Shown: positions 24,577 to 34,117, numbered from the stretch's first letter. The stretch: 48,622 nucleotides of DNA from Acidobacteriota bacterium (GCA_003222945.1 QHXM01000068.1:1-48622); one strand, 5' to 3'. Program-made: numbers and translations. Notes: generated from the letters alone by a model not told the origin.

Positions 24577-26258
24577 ACGAATTGCAAGCAATCGTCAACT
24601 TTTACGCGCAGGCGCGTGAACGGGGCGAGCGCGCCGCGTTGGCTACCGTCGTCCAAACGGAAGGCTCTGCCTACAGGCGTCCGGGCGCGCGCATGATTAT
24701 TACCGAAAGCGGTGATACATGCGGCACTATCAGCGGCGGTTGTCTTGAGCGCGACGTGGCATTGAGAGCTTCTGAGGTAATTGAATCCGGTTCGTCTCGT
24801 CTCATCGAATACGACACGCGCGGCAGCGAAGAGATCGTTTGGGGCTTGGGACTTGGTTGCAACGGTGTAGTGCGTGTTCTGCTTGAGAGCTTGCGCGAAG
24901 GAGTTGTGGGCGAACATGCGGTGCGGTTCATCGAAGACTGTTTGCTGAAGCGCCAAAGCGGGGTTGTAGCAACGCTGATAGCATACAAAGGCAAAAGGAG
25001 CAGCGGAGATTGCGGACCGGAACTCGGCGCGCGATTGCTGCTTAATGAAAAACTGAATGTCTGCGGTCAATCTCTCTTCGGCGAAGAACTCACAAGGCGC
25101 ATCAGCGAAGATGCGCTTGAGGTTCTGGCGGGAAAGCGAGCCGTGACGCGCTTTGTTGAAACTGATGAAGAACGAAGCGAAATCTTCTTCGATCTAATCA
25201 CACCGCCACGCCCTCTCATCATCTTCGGCGCAGAGCACGATGCCTTGCCGCTCGTTCGTCAAGCACACACGCTCGGCTGGCATGTCACAGTTGTTGACAC
25301 GCGTGCGCGCAATTCTTCGAGAGAAAGATTCGCAGAAGCAGACAAAGTTTTGCTCTGTCGCGCTGAGTGTGTGTCCGCGCATCTCCTTTTGACAGAGAGC
25401 ACGGCAATCGTCGTGATGACGCACAACTATTTGGATGACGTTGAACTCCTTCGAGCCTTACTGCCATCGCCCGTTTGCTATTTGGGCATACTCGGTCCAC
25501 GCAAGCGCACGCTGAAACTGCTCGAAGAGATAAGAACGGATAGTTTCAGTCCAGGGCAAAGCTTCCGTCGAGCAGTATGTAGCGGTCGGCGAAAGCGCAT
25601 TGCTCACTGTCTGCCATTCGTCGTGAATGAACCGCGCGTAGGCATCATCGTACTGGCCGCGGGCGCAAGCTCGCGCATGGGCGAGTCTAAGCAACTTCTG
25701 CCGTTTAGAGGCGAAAACCTGCTACACCGTGCAGTTCGCACGGCGATTGAAGCTGAATGTTATCCGGTTATCGTCGTGCTGGGAGCGGATGCGAATATAC
25801 TGCAAGGTGAGATCACTACTATTGAAGCGCACGCTGTCATCAATCAAGAGTGGACCGAAGGGATGAGTTCTTCGATTCGCTGTGGTCTGGAGGCGTTGGA
25901 AGCAAAGTCGCCAGAGAAAATTGACGCGGCGGTTTTTATGCTCTGTGATCAGCCGTTCGTCACCGACGTAGTTATACGGAGACTGGTTGATACATACCGC
26001 GCGAGGCAGGTATTGCTTGTAGCCTCCGAGTATGGGACCGAAGGAGAAAAAACGCGGGGCGTTCCGGCCCTCTTTAGTCGCGCTCTCTTTCCAGAGTTAA
26101 TGGCCTTGCGCGGAGCACAGGGCGCGAAGCTGATTATCGCGGATCATGCACGGGAAGCAGCCGTAATCGCTGTTCCCGAAGCTGCCTTCGATGTTGATAC
26201 GCCAGACGACTATCGCGCTCTGCAAAACAAAGTGGCGTCGGATTCTGAGCCTGCTTGA
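24573..26258 (+). CDS. XdhC/CoxI-MocA fusion: Moco insertion chaperone plus molybdenum cofactor cytidylyltransferase
   Basis: 561 residues, with ATG overlapping the previous stop. Residues 1-110 are the XdhC/CoxI N-terminal domain (SGGCLERDVAL, GLGLGCNGVVRVL). Residues 214-320 are its Rossmann domain (IIFGAEHDALPLV, YLGILGPRKRT). Residues 356-555 are a MobA-like nucleotidyltransferase (GIIVLAAGASSRMGESKQLLPF, LCDQPFV, RGVPALFS, FDVDTPDDY), as in MocA, which makes the CTP-derived cofactor. The protein would prepare and insert the cofactor into the operon's enzyme. The end of the Rossmann domain (321-353) is aberrant: the PVGL and EIA-SI-AE signature of XdhC is not recognisable. Confidence 0.9.
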   Translation: MNELQAIVNFYAQARERGERAALATVVQTEGSAYRRPGARMIITESGDTCGTISGGCLERDVALRASEVIESGSSRLIEYDTRGSEEIVWGLGLGCNGVVRVLLESLREGVVGEHAVRFIEDCLLKRQSGVVATLIAYKGKRSSGDCGPELGARLLLNEKLNVCGQSLFGEELTRRISEDALEVLAGKRAVTRFVETDEERSEIFFDLITPPRPLIIFGAEHDALPLVRQAHTLGWHVTVVDTRARNSSRERFAEADKVLLCRAECVSAHLLLTESTAIVVMTHNYLDDVELLRALLPSPVCYLGILGPRKRTLKLLEEIRTDSFSPGQSFRRAVCSGRRKRIAHCLPFVVNEPRVGIIVLAAGASSRMGESKQLLPFRGENLLHRAVRTAIEAECYPVIVVLGADANILQGEITTIEAHAVINQEWTEGMSSSIRCGLEALEAKSPEKIDAAVFMLCDQPFVTDVVIRRLVDTYRARQVLLVASEYGTEGEKTRGVPALFSRALFPELMALRGAQGAKLIIADHAREAAVIAVPEAAFDVDTPDDYRALQNKVASDSEPA

Positions 26259-26344
26259 GCTTTTGGTGAAAATGCGAGCCAGGCAGAACGGGATATCCGC
26301 GCCATAATTGTTAATCCGCAGCCGTAAACGATTGAACTATTATC

Positions 26345-28219
26345 TTATAAATTTAATACCTCGCGCACCTTACTTGTCAGAGCATTCGGAGTGAACGGCT
26401 TCTCTATGAAACTCATCCCTTCATCCAACACTCCGTGATGGACAATCGCGTCGTCTGTATAGCCTGACATATATAGCACTTTCGTTTCGCTTCTCAGTGT
26501 AACTAAACGCTCCGCTAACTCTCGACCACCCATTTGCGGCATCACTACGTCACTGAGCATCAAGTGGATTGGGCCTTTATGCTGGTTGGCAATACTTAAT
26601 GCCTCATGGCCGTGCTTTGCTTCTAAGACCTGATAGCCGCTCTCCTCAAGAATCTCTCTGGTCATCTTTCGCACCATCTCTTCATCCTCAACAAGGAGTA
26701 CGGTCTCAACACCCATCTGTAAATTGGTATCCTCAGAGTTTGTCGTAGGCTCTTCGGCAGGCTGGTCAACGCGCGGCAGATAAATCTTAAAGGTCGTCCC
26801 ACACCCTTCTTCCGAATAGACCCAGATGTTTCCGCCCGACTGCTTGACGATGCCATAGACGGTCGAGAGGCCAAGTCCCGTACCCTTGCCCACTTCCTTT
26901 GTGGTGAAGAAAGGTTCAAAGATTCGCTCCCGCGTTTTCGCATCCATCCCGCATCCCGTATCGCTCACAGCCAGCATGATGTATGAACCTGGACGGACTG
27001 AGATGTGATGACCAGCATAGTTTTCACTGAGATAAACATTGTCGGTCTCGATGGTCAGCTTACCGCCCGAAGGCATCGCGTCACGCGCGTTGACGGCCAG
27101 ATTCATGAGCACCTGCTCAATCTGGCTCGGATCGGCCTTAACTTTTCCCAAGTCGGGCGCAAGACCTATTAAAAGGTCTATATCTTCTCCTATGAGACGC
27201 TGTAATATCTTATTCGTCTCGAAAATGGCTTTATTAAGATCGAGCACTTTCGGTTGCAGCATCTGCTTGCGACTAAAGGCCAGGAGTTGACGGGTGAGGG
27301 AAGATGCTCGCCCTCCGGCTTCCTTGATCGCTTCGAGTTTGCGATAGAGCGGGTCATCCGGCTTCAGGCGTCTCAAAGAGAGATCGGTGTGGCCGTTAAT
27401 GATTGTGAGCAGGTTGTTGAAATCATGCGCTACACCACCGGCCAACTTGCCGACGGCCTCCATTTTCTGCGCCTGACGAAGTTGTTCCTCGGCCAGCTTA
27501 CGCTCAGCTACCTCTCTCTCCAGTTCACGATTGGCAGCGACAAGCTGTGCTGTGCGCTCGTTAACGTGATGCTCTAAGCCTGCATTGAAACTCTTGATCT
27601 CGGCTGTTCGTTCAGCGATGTTCCACATCTCGCTTACGCTGCGCTTGATGGCTATAAAGAGAAAGACATCTTCAAAGATAACCCAACCCGCATGTTCAAC
27701 CCAGCGCCACTGGCTAGCCGACAGCACGCCATAAACGGACTGCGGCCAGAAAATGCCGCGCAGGAAATGGTCCGCTGCTACGACGAGCGTCGCTGGAATA
27801 AGTACGCGCCAGTCTCTATAGAAAGAGAGAAAGGCTAAAGAGCCGAAGACATGAAAATGCGTCTCGATTCGCCCGCCCGTGAGATGAATCAGCAAAGCCC
27901 CAAGCAACATCTGTGATACCGCGATTGTGTAGCGGGTCGAAGCAAAGCCTGTGCGTGTGAGTGCGAGCGCGATAGGTAGAGAACTGATCGCGCCGCCCAG
28001 AAACATCGCAGCCCAGACGTGAATGTGTGTCTGGCTCGTCGTACCGACCCAACTCAGAGGAGAAATCCAGTGAGCGGCGACAATACCGGCCAGCCATTGA
28101 ATCAACATCAAGGCCGCGAACATACGGTCCGTATGTTGGTAGATACTTTGGCGCTGTTCGTTAAAGATGTCTGCGGCTTGCCGCACAACCTCTTTGCTCT
28201 GGGCTAAATCAGTATTCAT
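26345..28219 (-). CDS. Hybrid sensor histidine kinase with multi-span membrane sensor and receiver domain
   Basis: 624 residues from ATG 28217-28219; an in-frame TTG at 28261 is less likely because it would lie deep in the upstream gene. About five or six membrane segments fill residues 33-192 (including GGRIETHFHVFGSLAFLSFYRDW, common in integral-membrane sensor domains). A coiled coil follows (200-255), then a phosphoacceptor His265 in GGVAHDFNNLL. ATPase motifs are NLAVNARDAMPSGG, DTGCGM and GTGLGLSTVYG. The C-terminal receiver has VLLVEDEEMVR, the phospho-Asp in LSDVVMPQMGG, and a Lys in IEKPF. There is no output domain, so a partner regulator is expected elsewhere. The start overlaps the redB-like gene by 11 bp. 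Confidence 0.93.
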   Translation of the reverse strand: MNTDLAQSKEVVRQAADIFNEQRQSIYQHTDRMFAALMLIQWLAGIVAAHWISPLSWVGTTSQTHIHVWAAMFLGGAISSLPIALALTRTGFASTRYTIAVSQMLLGALLIHLTGGRIETHFHVFGSLAFLSFYRDWRVLIPATLVVAADHFLRGIFWPQSVYGVLSASQWRWVEHAGWVIFEDVFLFIAIKRSVSEMWNIAERTAEIKSFNAGLEHHVNERTAQLVAANRELEREVAERKLAEEQLRQAQKMEAVGKLAGGVAHDFNNLLTIINGHTDLSLRRLKPDDPLYRKLEAIKEAGGRASSLTRQLLAFSRKQMLQPKVLDLNKAIFETNKILQRLIGEDIDLLIGLAPDLGKVKADPSQIEQVLMNLAVNARDAMPSGGKLTIETDNVYLSENYAGHHISVRPGSYIMLAVSDTGCGMDAKTRERIFEPFFTTKEVGKGTGLGLSTVYGIVKQSGGNIWVYSEEGCGTTFKIYLPRVDQPAEEPTTNSEDTNLQMGVETVLLVEDEEMVRKMTREILEESGYQVLEAKHGHEALSIANQHKGPIHLMLSDVVMPQMGGRELAERLVTLRSETKVLYMSGYTDDAIVHHGVLDEGMSFIEKPFTPNALTSKVREVLNL

Positions 28220-28895
28220 TCTGTTTATCTTTTGTCTTTCTACATTCTGAGTTTTTGTCAAACAACGGGCAGCCGAAGACGCTGGTCTCCGTTCGCACAG
28301 CCGATCCTTTATTGACGAGCGAGACGATGGCGCTCTCTCCGTCGTTGTCGCCCAAGTGTCCGCGCGAAGCTGTGATTCCGCCGCTGAACATCAAACGTCC
28401 CTCATCGTCATAGAGAATAGTTTGGCCGGAGGTCTGAGAGTTGAAACGGCTGGCCTCCGCGCCATCATCATCAACCATGACATTGACTCCTGGAATGCTG
28501 GCGGCACTTTGCCATAGATCGGTCTTCTCCCAATCATCAACAAAACCTTCGGGCTTTAGGAACAGGACGTAAGCGGTCAAACGCCCCTGGCAGTGAGCCA
28601 TGAGTTCAGCCAATTCGCCAATAGTCGCTCGCGTGCACGGACAATGTGGATGAACCAGTATGACCAATGTATCGTGAGCGGGCGCACGTTGAATCTTGCT
28701 TTCGACAGGCCACAAGGCTGGAGGATTCGCACTCGCGCCCGGAGTACTCTCGTAGTTCCAGAGAACAGACAGCCCAATCCCGACTATGAGCAGCCATAAC
28801 ATCATGGATACGAGTAGAACTAAGCGGCCCCTTTTGGTCCGTAGTTGAGATGGTCTATCAATCTCTGTTGCGCAAGCCGATCTGAAAAACTTCAT
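28209..28895 (-). CDS. RedB-like membrane-anchored thioredoxin-fold protein
   Basis: 228 residues. One membrane helix (about 25-46) anchors an outer thioredoxin-like domain with the CxC motif HPHCPCTRATIGEL. Family motifs TSGQTILYD, RLMFSGGITASRGH, LGDNDGESAI and VFGCPLF match the RedB family. A CxC rather than CxxC centre suggests metal or persulfide chemistry rather than standard disulphide exchange (inference). Its 3' end overlaps the histidine kinase start, so the kinase is translationally coupled to it and may sense the state this protein creates. The C-terminal 20 residues are Lys/Asp/Glu-rich and coincide with the overlap. Confidence 0.85.
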   Translation of the reverse strand: MKFFRSACATEIDRPSQLRTKRGRLVLLVSMMLWLLIVGIGLSVLWNYESTPGASANPPALWPVESKIQRAPAHDTLVILVHPHCPCTRATIGELAELMAHCQGRLTAYVLFLKPEGFVDDWEKTDLWQSAASIPGVNVMVDDDGAEASRFNSQTSGQTILYDDEGRLMFSGGITASRGHLGDNDGESAIVSLVNKGSAVRTETSVFGCPLFDKNSECRKTKDKQNEY

Positions 28896-29230
28896 GATAG
28901 GTTCTGAAGAGGATGACTAAGAAAATTATCCGCTGATGGGCAGTAACCGTTTCGTTTTAGTGGTCGTCCGGGGCAGGTACGAATGGGAGTCAAAAAGAAG
29001 AGCCAGCAGTCAAGATGATAGCTGAATCGCTCATTTAGGCACGAATTTGTGCCTAACCCACCTTATCACATGATCTCAGCACATTCTATACCAAAATTTG
29101 TGAAAGAGCCGAGGGCATGTTCTCATCGGAGAGAGCTTTTCGGGCATTAAGACGAGCGGCATCTGAAGCACAGTCCTGACTTTAATAATGAAAGAGTTAC
29201 TGCGGCGCTCAAGCACGCTTTAGAGTTCTT
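28896..29230. other. Intergenic region with small hairpin and possible coding remnant
   Basis: 335 bases between the redB-like gene and the GH3 gene. TTAGGCAC (29035-29042) pairs with GTGCCTAA (29049-29056). On the plus strand about 29149-29250 an unstarted frame reads FNNERVTAALKHALEFF, coding-like, possibly the tail of a lost gene; no family can be named. Promoter elements for the redB-kinase pair should lie here but were not identified. Confidence 0.35.
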
Positions 29231-29265
29231 TGAAGTGAGAGTTAGTTAATGAGGTGCTCACTTCA
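29231..29265 (-). terminator. Hairpin spanning the GH3 stop codon
   Basis: TGAAGTGAG (29231-29239) and CTCACTTCA (29257-29265) form a perfect 9-bp stem that includes the stop codon of the GH3 gene. The T-run is weak. Confidence 0.45.
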
Positions 29266-31669
29266 GCGTAAATCTAGCCTTCAGTCCGCCGACCATTACG
29301 TCAAAGTCTCCAGGTTCGGCAACCGGTCTGTTATCGCTGCCAATGAACGAGAGGTCTTCGCGGCGTAGCTTGAAATTTAAGGCGCGGCTTTGGCCGGGTT
29401 GGAGCGAGATTTTAGCGAAACGCTTGAGTCGCTTAGCAGCCGGAGCTATCGAAGCAACAAGATCAGAGACGTAAAGTTGAACGACTTCCTGACCGGCGCG
29501 GCGACCAGTGTTGCTTACGGTCACGCTGACTAAAAGCTCTTCGTTTCCAGTGATAGTCTTCTTACTCAGACGCAGATCACTGTAGCTGAAACTCGTGTAG
29601 CTCAGACCAGAGCCAAATTCAAATTGAGGTCTGATGGGCAAATGCTCGCCTTCAGTCTCAAAAGCCCGGCTATCATAAGTTATCAGCCCGTTGACCGAGC
29701 GAGGATAAGTGAAGGGAAGTTTGCCGCTCGGATTGATGTCGCCAAAAAGTGCATCGGCCACGGCTTGTCCTCCTTCATTGCCAGGGTTGTAGGCCATCAC
29801 AATTGCTCCCGCTTTATCCACTATGCGATTGATAATTCTAGGGCGACCTTCGACCAATACGATCACGACGGGTTTGCCTGCGGCCTCTATGGCTTCGGCC
29901 AACTTGAGTTGAGGCTCTGGCAGAGTCAGATCGGAGATGCTGCCCGGTGTTTCGGTGTAAGAGCCTTCGCCCAGACACAACACGACAACATCAGCGTTGC
30001 TTGCAGCCTCGACTGCCGCCTGTATATTTACCTCTTCGTCTATGTTCGTGGGCGTGCTGTTGGATGGCGAGTCTGGCCGACGTGTAATTCTTGTGCCGGG
30101 TATATAAGTCACACGCGCCCCGCCCAATTTAGCTTCGATGGCTTGCCTGATAGTGGGTCTGTCTTTGGGATATAGCGACGGTTCAGAACCTTGCCAAACA
30201 TAAGTCCAGCCGTTATTCAATGAGATCAGCGAATCGGCGGTCGGACCGGTGACGAGAACCTTCCGATCTTTTGATAGAGGGAGCAGACCATTTGTATTCT
30301 TCAAAAGCGTGATGGATTCCTGTGCTGCCCGAAGACTGGTCTGTCTGGATTCCGGCAGACCTATTTTGGATTTCAGAGCAGCATCAGGCATCGAGTTATA
30401 GAAGAGACCAAGCTCGAACTTAACTCTAAGTATGCGCCGCACTGCTTCATCTATACGCGACTGCGGGACTGCGCCTTCTTTGACCAATTCGACCAGAAGG
30501 TCGGCAAAGCTATAGTCGCTCGGCACCATGCTCATATCCACACCAGCCATGACGGCCATGCGCGTCGCCTCCTTTTCGTTGGCCGCAACGTGCCAGTCCT
30601 GCACAAGCCTTTTAATATCGGCCCAGTCAGAAACGACGAAGCCTTGAAAGCCCAGTTCATTGCGCAGAATGTCTGTCAACAGATGATGGTTGGCATGAGC
30701 AGGAATGCCATTGATGTCGCCGGAATTGACCATCACAGTGTGAGCGTTGGCCTGAACTCCAGCCGCAAACGTCGGCAGGAAATATTCGCGCAGATAGTTT
30801 TCAGGAATCCATGCGGACGTGCGGTCTCTTCCATTGAGCGGAAAACTGTAGCCCATATAATGCTTCAACGAGACAGCAACGTGATCTTGTGAAGCCAGGT
30901 CAGAGCCTTCCATTCCGCGAATGAAAGCTACGCCCATGACTTTCGCAAGGTAAGGGTCTTCGCCGAACGTTTCCCAGAAACGCGGCCAGAGCGGTTGGCG
31001 TCCAATATCAAGAACGGGCGAAAAGCTCCATGGAATCCCGACCGCGCGTGTTTCCATTGCGCTGATTTCCGCAGCGCGTTTCATTAGCTCAGGATTCCAG
31101 GTGGCGGCCATTCCAATCTCTTGTGGAAAGAGCGTTGAGCCTTGAACATAGTTTGCGCCGTGAATCGAGTCTATCCCGTAGAGGACGGGAATACCTAGAC
31201 GAGTCTTTCGAGCGGCATTCTGTATCTGCGAAATAAGGTTCTGCCATTTGTCAGGCGTGAGGGCTTGCTCATAAACATTCAGGATTGAGCCTACGCCGTA
31301 CTGTCCAACTGCTTTCTGCAACTTTGCGGGATCAATCTCAATGTTTTGATCGCGCCCTTTGACGATCATGGAGAGCGTCAGTTGAGTCATCTGACCAACC
31401 TTCTCTTCAAGGGTCATCTGTTTCAAGAGCGCCTCGATCTTCGCAGAGTAATCACGCTTCACGCCGCGAGAGCGTAGAGCCTTCTGAAAAAACTCATCGC
31501 TATCGTTTATCTCTGCGATCATTGTTTGACCCTCGTTTGCGACAGCGGACGAAAGAGGAGAAGGAGTGTAGTTACTGAGCGATGGGTTTTGACTTGCGGT
31601 ACTGCCGCTCTGGGAGAGAAGACAGATTAAAATAGTAGTTGCGACCAGGACGGACATCGCTTTCTTCAT
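29258..31669 (-). CDS. bglX: Exported glycoside hydrolase family 3 beta-glucosidase (BglX-like)
   Basis: 803 residues. A signal peptide covers residues 1-26. The GH3 N-terminal barrel begins about residue 75 (LKQMTLEEKVGQM). Conserved KHY at 269-271 and the nucleophile Asp348 in GFVVSDWADI are present. The GH3 C-terminal domain follows (SITLLKNTNGLLPL, NADVVVLCLGEGSYTETPGS) and ends in a fibronectin-III-like domain (VTVSNTGRRAGQEVVQLYVSD). The length and domain set match periplasmic BglX. It releases terminal glucose from oligosaccharides outside the cytoplasm. It is 39 bp downstream of an unrecognised gene on the same strand and may be co-transcribed with it. The gene symbol is by similarity. 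Confidence 0.95.
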   Translation of the reverse strand: MKKAMSVLVATTILICLLSQSGSTASQNPSLSNYTPSPLSSAVANEGQTMIAEINDSDEFFQKALRSRGVKRDYSAKIEALLKQMTLEEKVGQMTQLTLSMIVKGRDQNIEIDPAKLQKAVGQYGVGSILNVYEQALTPDKWQNLISQIQNAARKTRLGIPVLYGIDSIHGANYVQGSTLFPQEIGMAATWNPELMKRAAEISAMETRAVGIPWSFSPVLDIGRQPLWPRFWETFGEDPYLAKVMGVAFIRGMEGSDLASQDHVAVSLKHYMGYSFPLNGRDRTSAWIPENYLREYFLPTFAAGVQANAHTVMVNSGDINGIPAHANHHLLTDILRNELGFQGFVVSDWADIKRLVQDWHVAANEKEATRMAVMAGVDMSMVPSDYSFADLLVELVKEGAVPQSRIDEAVRRILRVKFELGLFYNSMPDAALKSKIGLPESRQTSLRAAQESITLLKNTNGLLPLSKDRKVLVTGPTADSLISLNNGWTYVWQGSEPSLYPKDRPTIRQAIEAKLGGARVTYIPGTRITRRPDSPSNSTPTNIDEEVNIQAAVEAASNADVVVLCLGEGSYTETPGSISDLTLPEPQLKLAEAIEAAGKPVVIVLVEGRPRIINRIVDKAGAIVMAYNPGNEGGQAVADALFGDINPSGKLPFTYPRSVNGLITYDSRAFETEGEHLPIRPQFEFGSGLSYTSFSYSDLRLSKKTITGNEELLVSVTVSNTGRRAGQEVVQLYVSDLVASIAPAAKRLKRFAKISLQPGQSRALNFKLRREDLSFIGSDNRPVAEPGDFDVMVGGLKARFTLK

Positions 31670-31708
31670 CTATTTGCTCGCACGCTTACCTGCAATCGGT
31701 TTATAGCT

Positions 31709-33142
31709 CTAGGTCAATAGCCTGGTTGGGCGATCATCTTTCGCAGTTAGCGGGAGTTGGAGCATGTGACTACTGCTTTCGGCATTCCGAAGCATTTCAA
31801 ACTTTGTTCTAATCAAGCAAGCGACGCTGACTCCGAGGCTTGAGTCCAGTTCGCACAGTTGCTCCGTGAGTACTCTAGCGGAAGCGCGCTCGAAGGCACG
31901 ACGTAGTTCAGCCTCTGCGACGCTTACTCCTTCCGCGACGATCATTTCAAAATCGTTTCCGACGCGCTCAACTTGCTTCGAGAATCGCAGCAGATTCATC
32001 CGCGCCTCATTGTGGACCGCGCCCGTCACTACAATCACAAGATGCCGCGCCTCTGTCTCGATCTTAGCGTTGATCGCACGGCGCGCAAGAGCCGGAGTCA
32101 GGTCTCCGTCCCGCATCACAACAAGAAACAGTTCGCCGCAGACGCTTGCCAACAGTCGCGCCTCGCCATCGCCCGCCGGAGGCTCAATCGCAATCTCGCT
32201 TTCAGAGATGCCAAGCTGACGAAAAATTGTATGAAGCCTATTGACCAGCCACGCAGCGTCTTCCAATAAGACGGAAGAGAGTTGAGTCGGCGACAAGATT
32301 TCTTCTATCTTTTCGTCAGCGATACTCGCGCCGCACACGCTGCACGTAGCTTGACTAATGGTGATGACGGCCAGAGCATCGGCTGAAGGAAGATTGAAAA
32401 GAGTGTGGCCGGTTTTTCGGCAACTCACCAGCAGTTCACGCCGCAGCAGTCTGGTGTCCAAGAGTTCGTTCACTGTAAATTCAGATGGCTTGGTTGTCTC
32501 ATCCACCTGCGATTCCAGAGCGTAGCCCTCAGCGTATGCCTCCCTGGCGCGGCGTAAAAAGAGCCTTGCATAATCATCCTCTAACACTTTCGCCGCCCGA
32601 ACGCGTTCGCGCGAGTTCTCTCGGCAGGCAATCGTTGATAAAGTGTCCGCGTCCTGTTTGGCAACAAAGCGCATAAAGCCCTTGTGAAATGAGGAAGGGT
32701 CTTGTCGCCAAGTGGTCAACTGATTCCCGTCCTCTAAAGTGCCATCATCAGATTCGTTGCCCGCAAGGCAGAGACTTATCGTCTGACAAAAATAGTTCAG
32801 TTTCCTCAAGGGTTCAGCCGTCTGCGGCTCGTAAACTACACCTGCTCGTATCCTGGATGTGCGGCCTGCCTGATCTTCAAAGATAAGAAAGAGAAGGTAG
32901 TCGTTAAAGAAGAAGAGATCACCTTGAACGTAGTCGCGCCGCTGTTCGGAGTCAAAGAGGCCAGCGACCATCTGCTCCATCTCGTGCGCGCGATTCTGGT
33001 CCTCCGTCAGCATCTCGTAGAATTTCAAGCGCATCGAGCGAATCAGCGAGACGAAATTTCGCTCCCTTAACTTTTCCAGCAAGTCCAGGCGCGCTTCATC
33101 GCCAACGTCGTTCTCCAAAATTCTACTGGACAGGAGTAACAT
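31709..33142 (-). CDS. Protein of unknown function with a central CxxC element
   Basis: About 477 residues from ATG 33140-33142. An in-frame TTG at 33151 lies only 3 nt after AGGAGG, whereas the ATG lies 12 nt after it, so I prefer the ATG. No family is recognised. The N-terminal half is helical and acidic and includes RDYVQGDLFFFNDYLLFLIFED. A central SCRKTGHTLF... TCSVCGASIADEKIEEIL looks like a zinc knuckle. The C-terminal third alternates strands and helices (GELFLVVMRDGD, HLVIVVTGAV). There is no signal peptide or membrane segment. Neighbours are a DUF4388 gene 74 bp upstream and GH3 downstream; the shared strand suggests one transcript. Confidence 0.65.
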   Translation of the reverse strand: MLLLSSRILENDVGDEARLDLLEKLRERNFVSLIRSMRLKFYEMLTEDQNRAHEMEQMVAGLFDSEQRRDYVQGDLFFFNDYLLFLIFEDQAGRTSRIRAGVVYEPQTAEPLRKLNYFCQTISLCLAGNESDDGTLEDGNQLTTWRQDPSSFHKGFMRFVAKQDADTLSTIACRENSRERVRAAKVLEDDYARLFLRRAREAYAEGYALESQVDETTKPSEFTVNELLDTRLLRRELLVSCRKTGHTLFNLPSADALAVITISQATCSVCGASIADEKIEEILSPTQLSSVLLEDAAWLVNRLHTIFRQLGISESEIAIEPPAGDGEARLLASVCGELFLVVMRDGDLTPALARRAINAKIETEARHLVIVVTGAVHNEARMNLLRFSKQVERVGNDFEMIVAEGVSVAEAELRRAFERASARVLTEQLCELDSSLGVSVACLIRTKFEMLRNAESSSHMLQLPLTAKDDRPTRLLT

Positions 33143-33216
33143 ACCGCTCAAAAACCTCCTTATTCTCGTTGCCTCATTTGATGCCGGACCGTTTCGGACA
33201 GCTTCAACTTTCTATA

Positions 33217-34062
33217 TCAACCATGTGAGTTAATTCTGATTGACACTGTCTCTTCGCCCGAAGCATCTTGCGCATAATGGAGCGAGCGAGCAATCTTCAG
33301 CGCCATCGCTTCGTAGGCTTCCATTCCCGGCTGATGATTCTCAACGAAAGCTTCGGTCACACGTCCATGTTCAACGCGCACCCTGACTTTAACGATCTGC
33401 GAATTTGGACCGGCCTCTTCGCCCAAGACTCCGGCAGCAGTCTCTTTCTTTCCCAGCAGGGAGAGCGCCGTCGAAAGGTCTCTTTTAATGAGCCAATGCG
33501 TCAGAGCGGCAACCGTGATGAGGCTGACTAAGAGCGAGATGATAGCGCTAGCGATTAAGACATGACGGTTGCGGCGGCGAGTCGCAGGCTCCATGGGCGC
33601 TGGCGGCAGAGCAAGTAATTCTTTCGGCTCCGGCAGCGCCTCTTGATGAACTTCAAAAGAGGGCGTTACGACAACGTCCTGCGACGCAACGAGCGCGCCT
33701 GCGCTGCCGTTACCGGGAGAACTTGTAACGTCTATCTCCCTTTCTTCGTAGCATCCCAGCAACTCTAAAATAACCTTTTGCGACGATGCGCTGATTGAAT
33801 GGCGTGGCGGCTGTATAAGCGGATTGAAGTTAAAGGAGGCGTTTGGCTGCGAGAGCGCGAACATCACGGCTTGCAGACCATTCAGACTGTTGAGTTGCGC
33901 GTCAACCAGATTCCCAGCCAGAAAGTAGAAGGAGCACGGACCAGCCGGATATTCTATGAGCAGACGCCCGGTCTTATTACGCCGCCGCAAAATACTGACC
34001 AGATCGCCCAGCGGGTATTCATTCAAGTGACCCGTGAGCGCCACAAAATTCGTGCTCTGCAT
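33217..34062 (-). CDS. DUF4388 (PATAN-like) protein with membrane helix and TonB-like C-terminus
   Basis: 281 residues preceded by GAGAGGGAC. Residues 5-105 form a DUF4388 domain (LTGHLNEYPLGDLVSILRRR, GRLLIEYPAGPCSFYFLAGNLVDA), usually found in cytoplasmic signalling proteins. A Pro-rich linker precedes one membrane helix at 168-190. The C-terminus (about 210-281: VRVRVEHGRVTEAFVENHQPG, AYEAMALKIARSLHYA) resembles the TonB C-terminal fold. An inside DUF4388 joined to an outside TonB-like domain could pass information across the inner membrane (inference). It is flanked by same-strand genes at 55 and 74 bp. Confidence 0.8.
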   Translation of the reverse strand: MQSTNFVALTGHLNEYPLGDLVSILRRRNKTGRLLIEYPAGPCSFYFLAGNLVDAQLNSLNGLQAVMFALSQPNASFNFNPLIQPPRHSISASSQKVILELLGCYEEREIDVTSSPGNGSAGALVASQDVVVTPSFEVHQEALPEPKELLALPPAPMEPATRRRNRHVLIASAIISLLVSLITVAALTHWLIKRDLSTALSLLGKKETAAGVLGEEAGPNSQIVKVRVRVEHGRVTEAFVENHQPGMEAYEAMALKIARSLHYAQDASGEETVSIRINSHG

Positions 34063-34117
34063 TAAAGTCCCTCTCTTGCTCTACACCTAGAGTCGCTGCA
34101 AGCTGAACGCGGCAATC

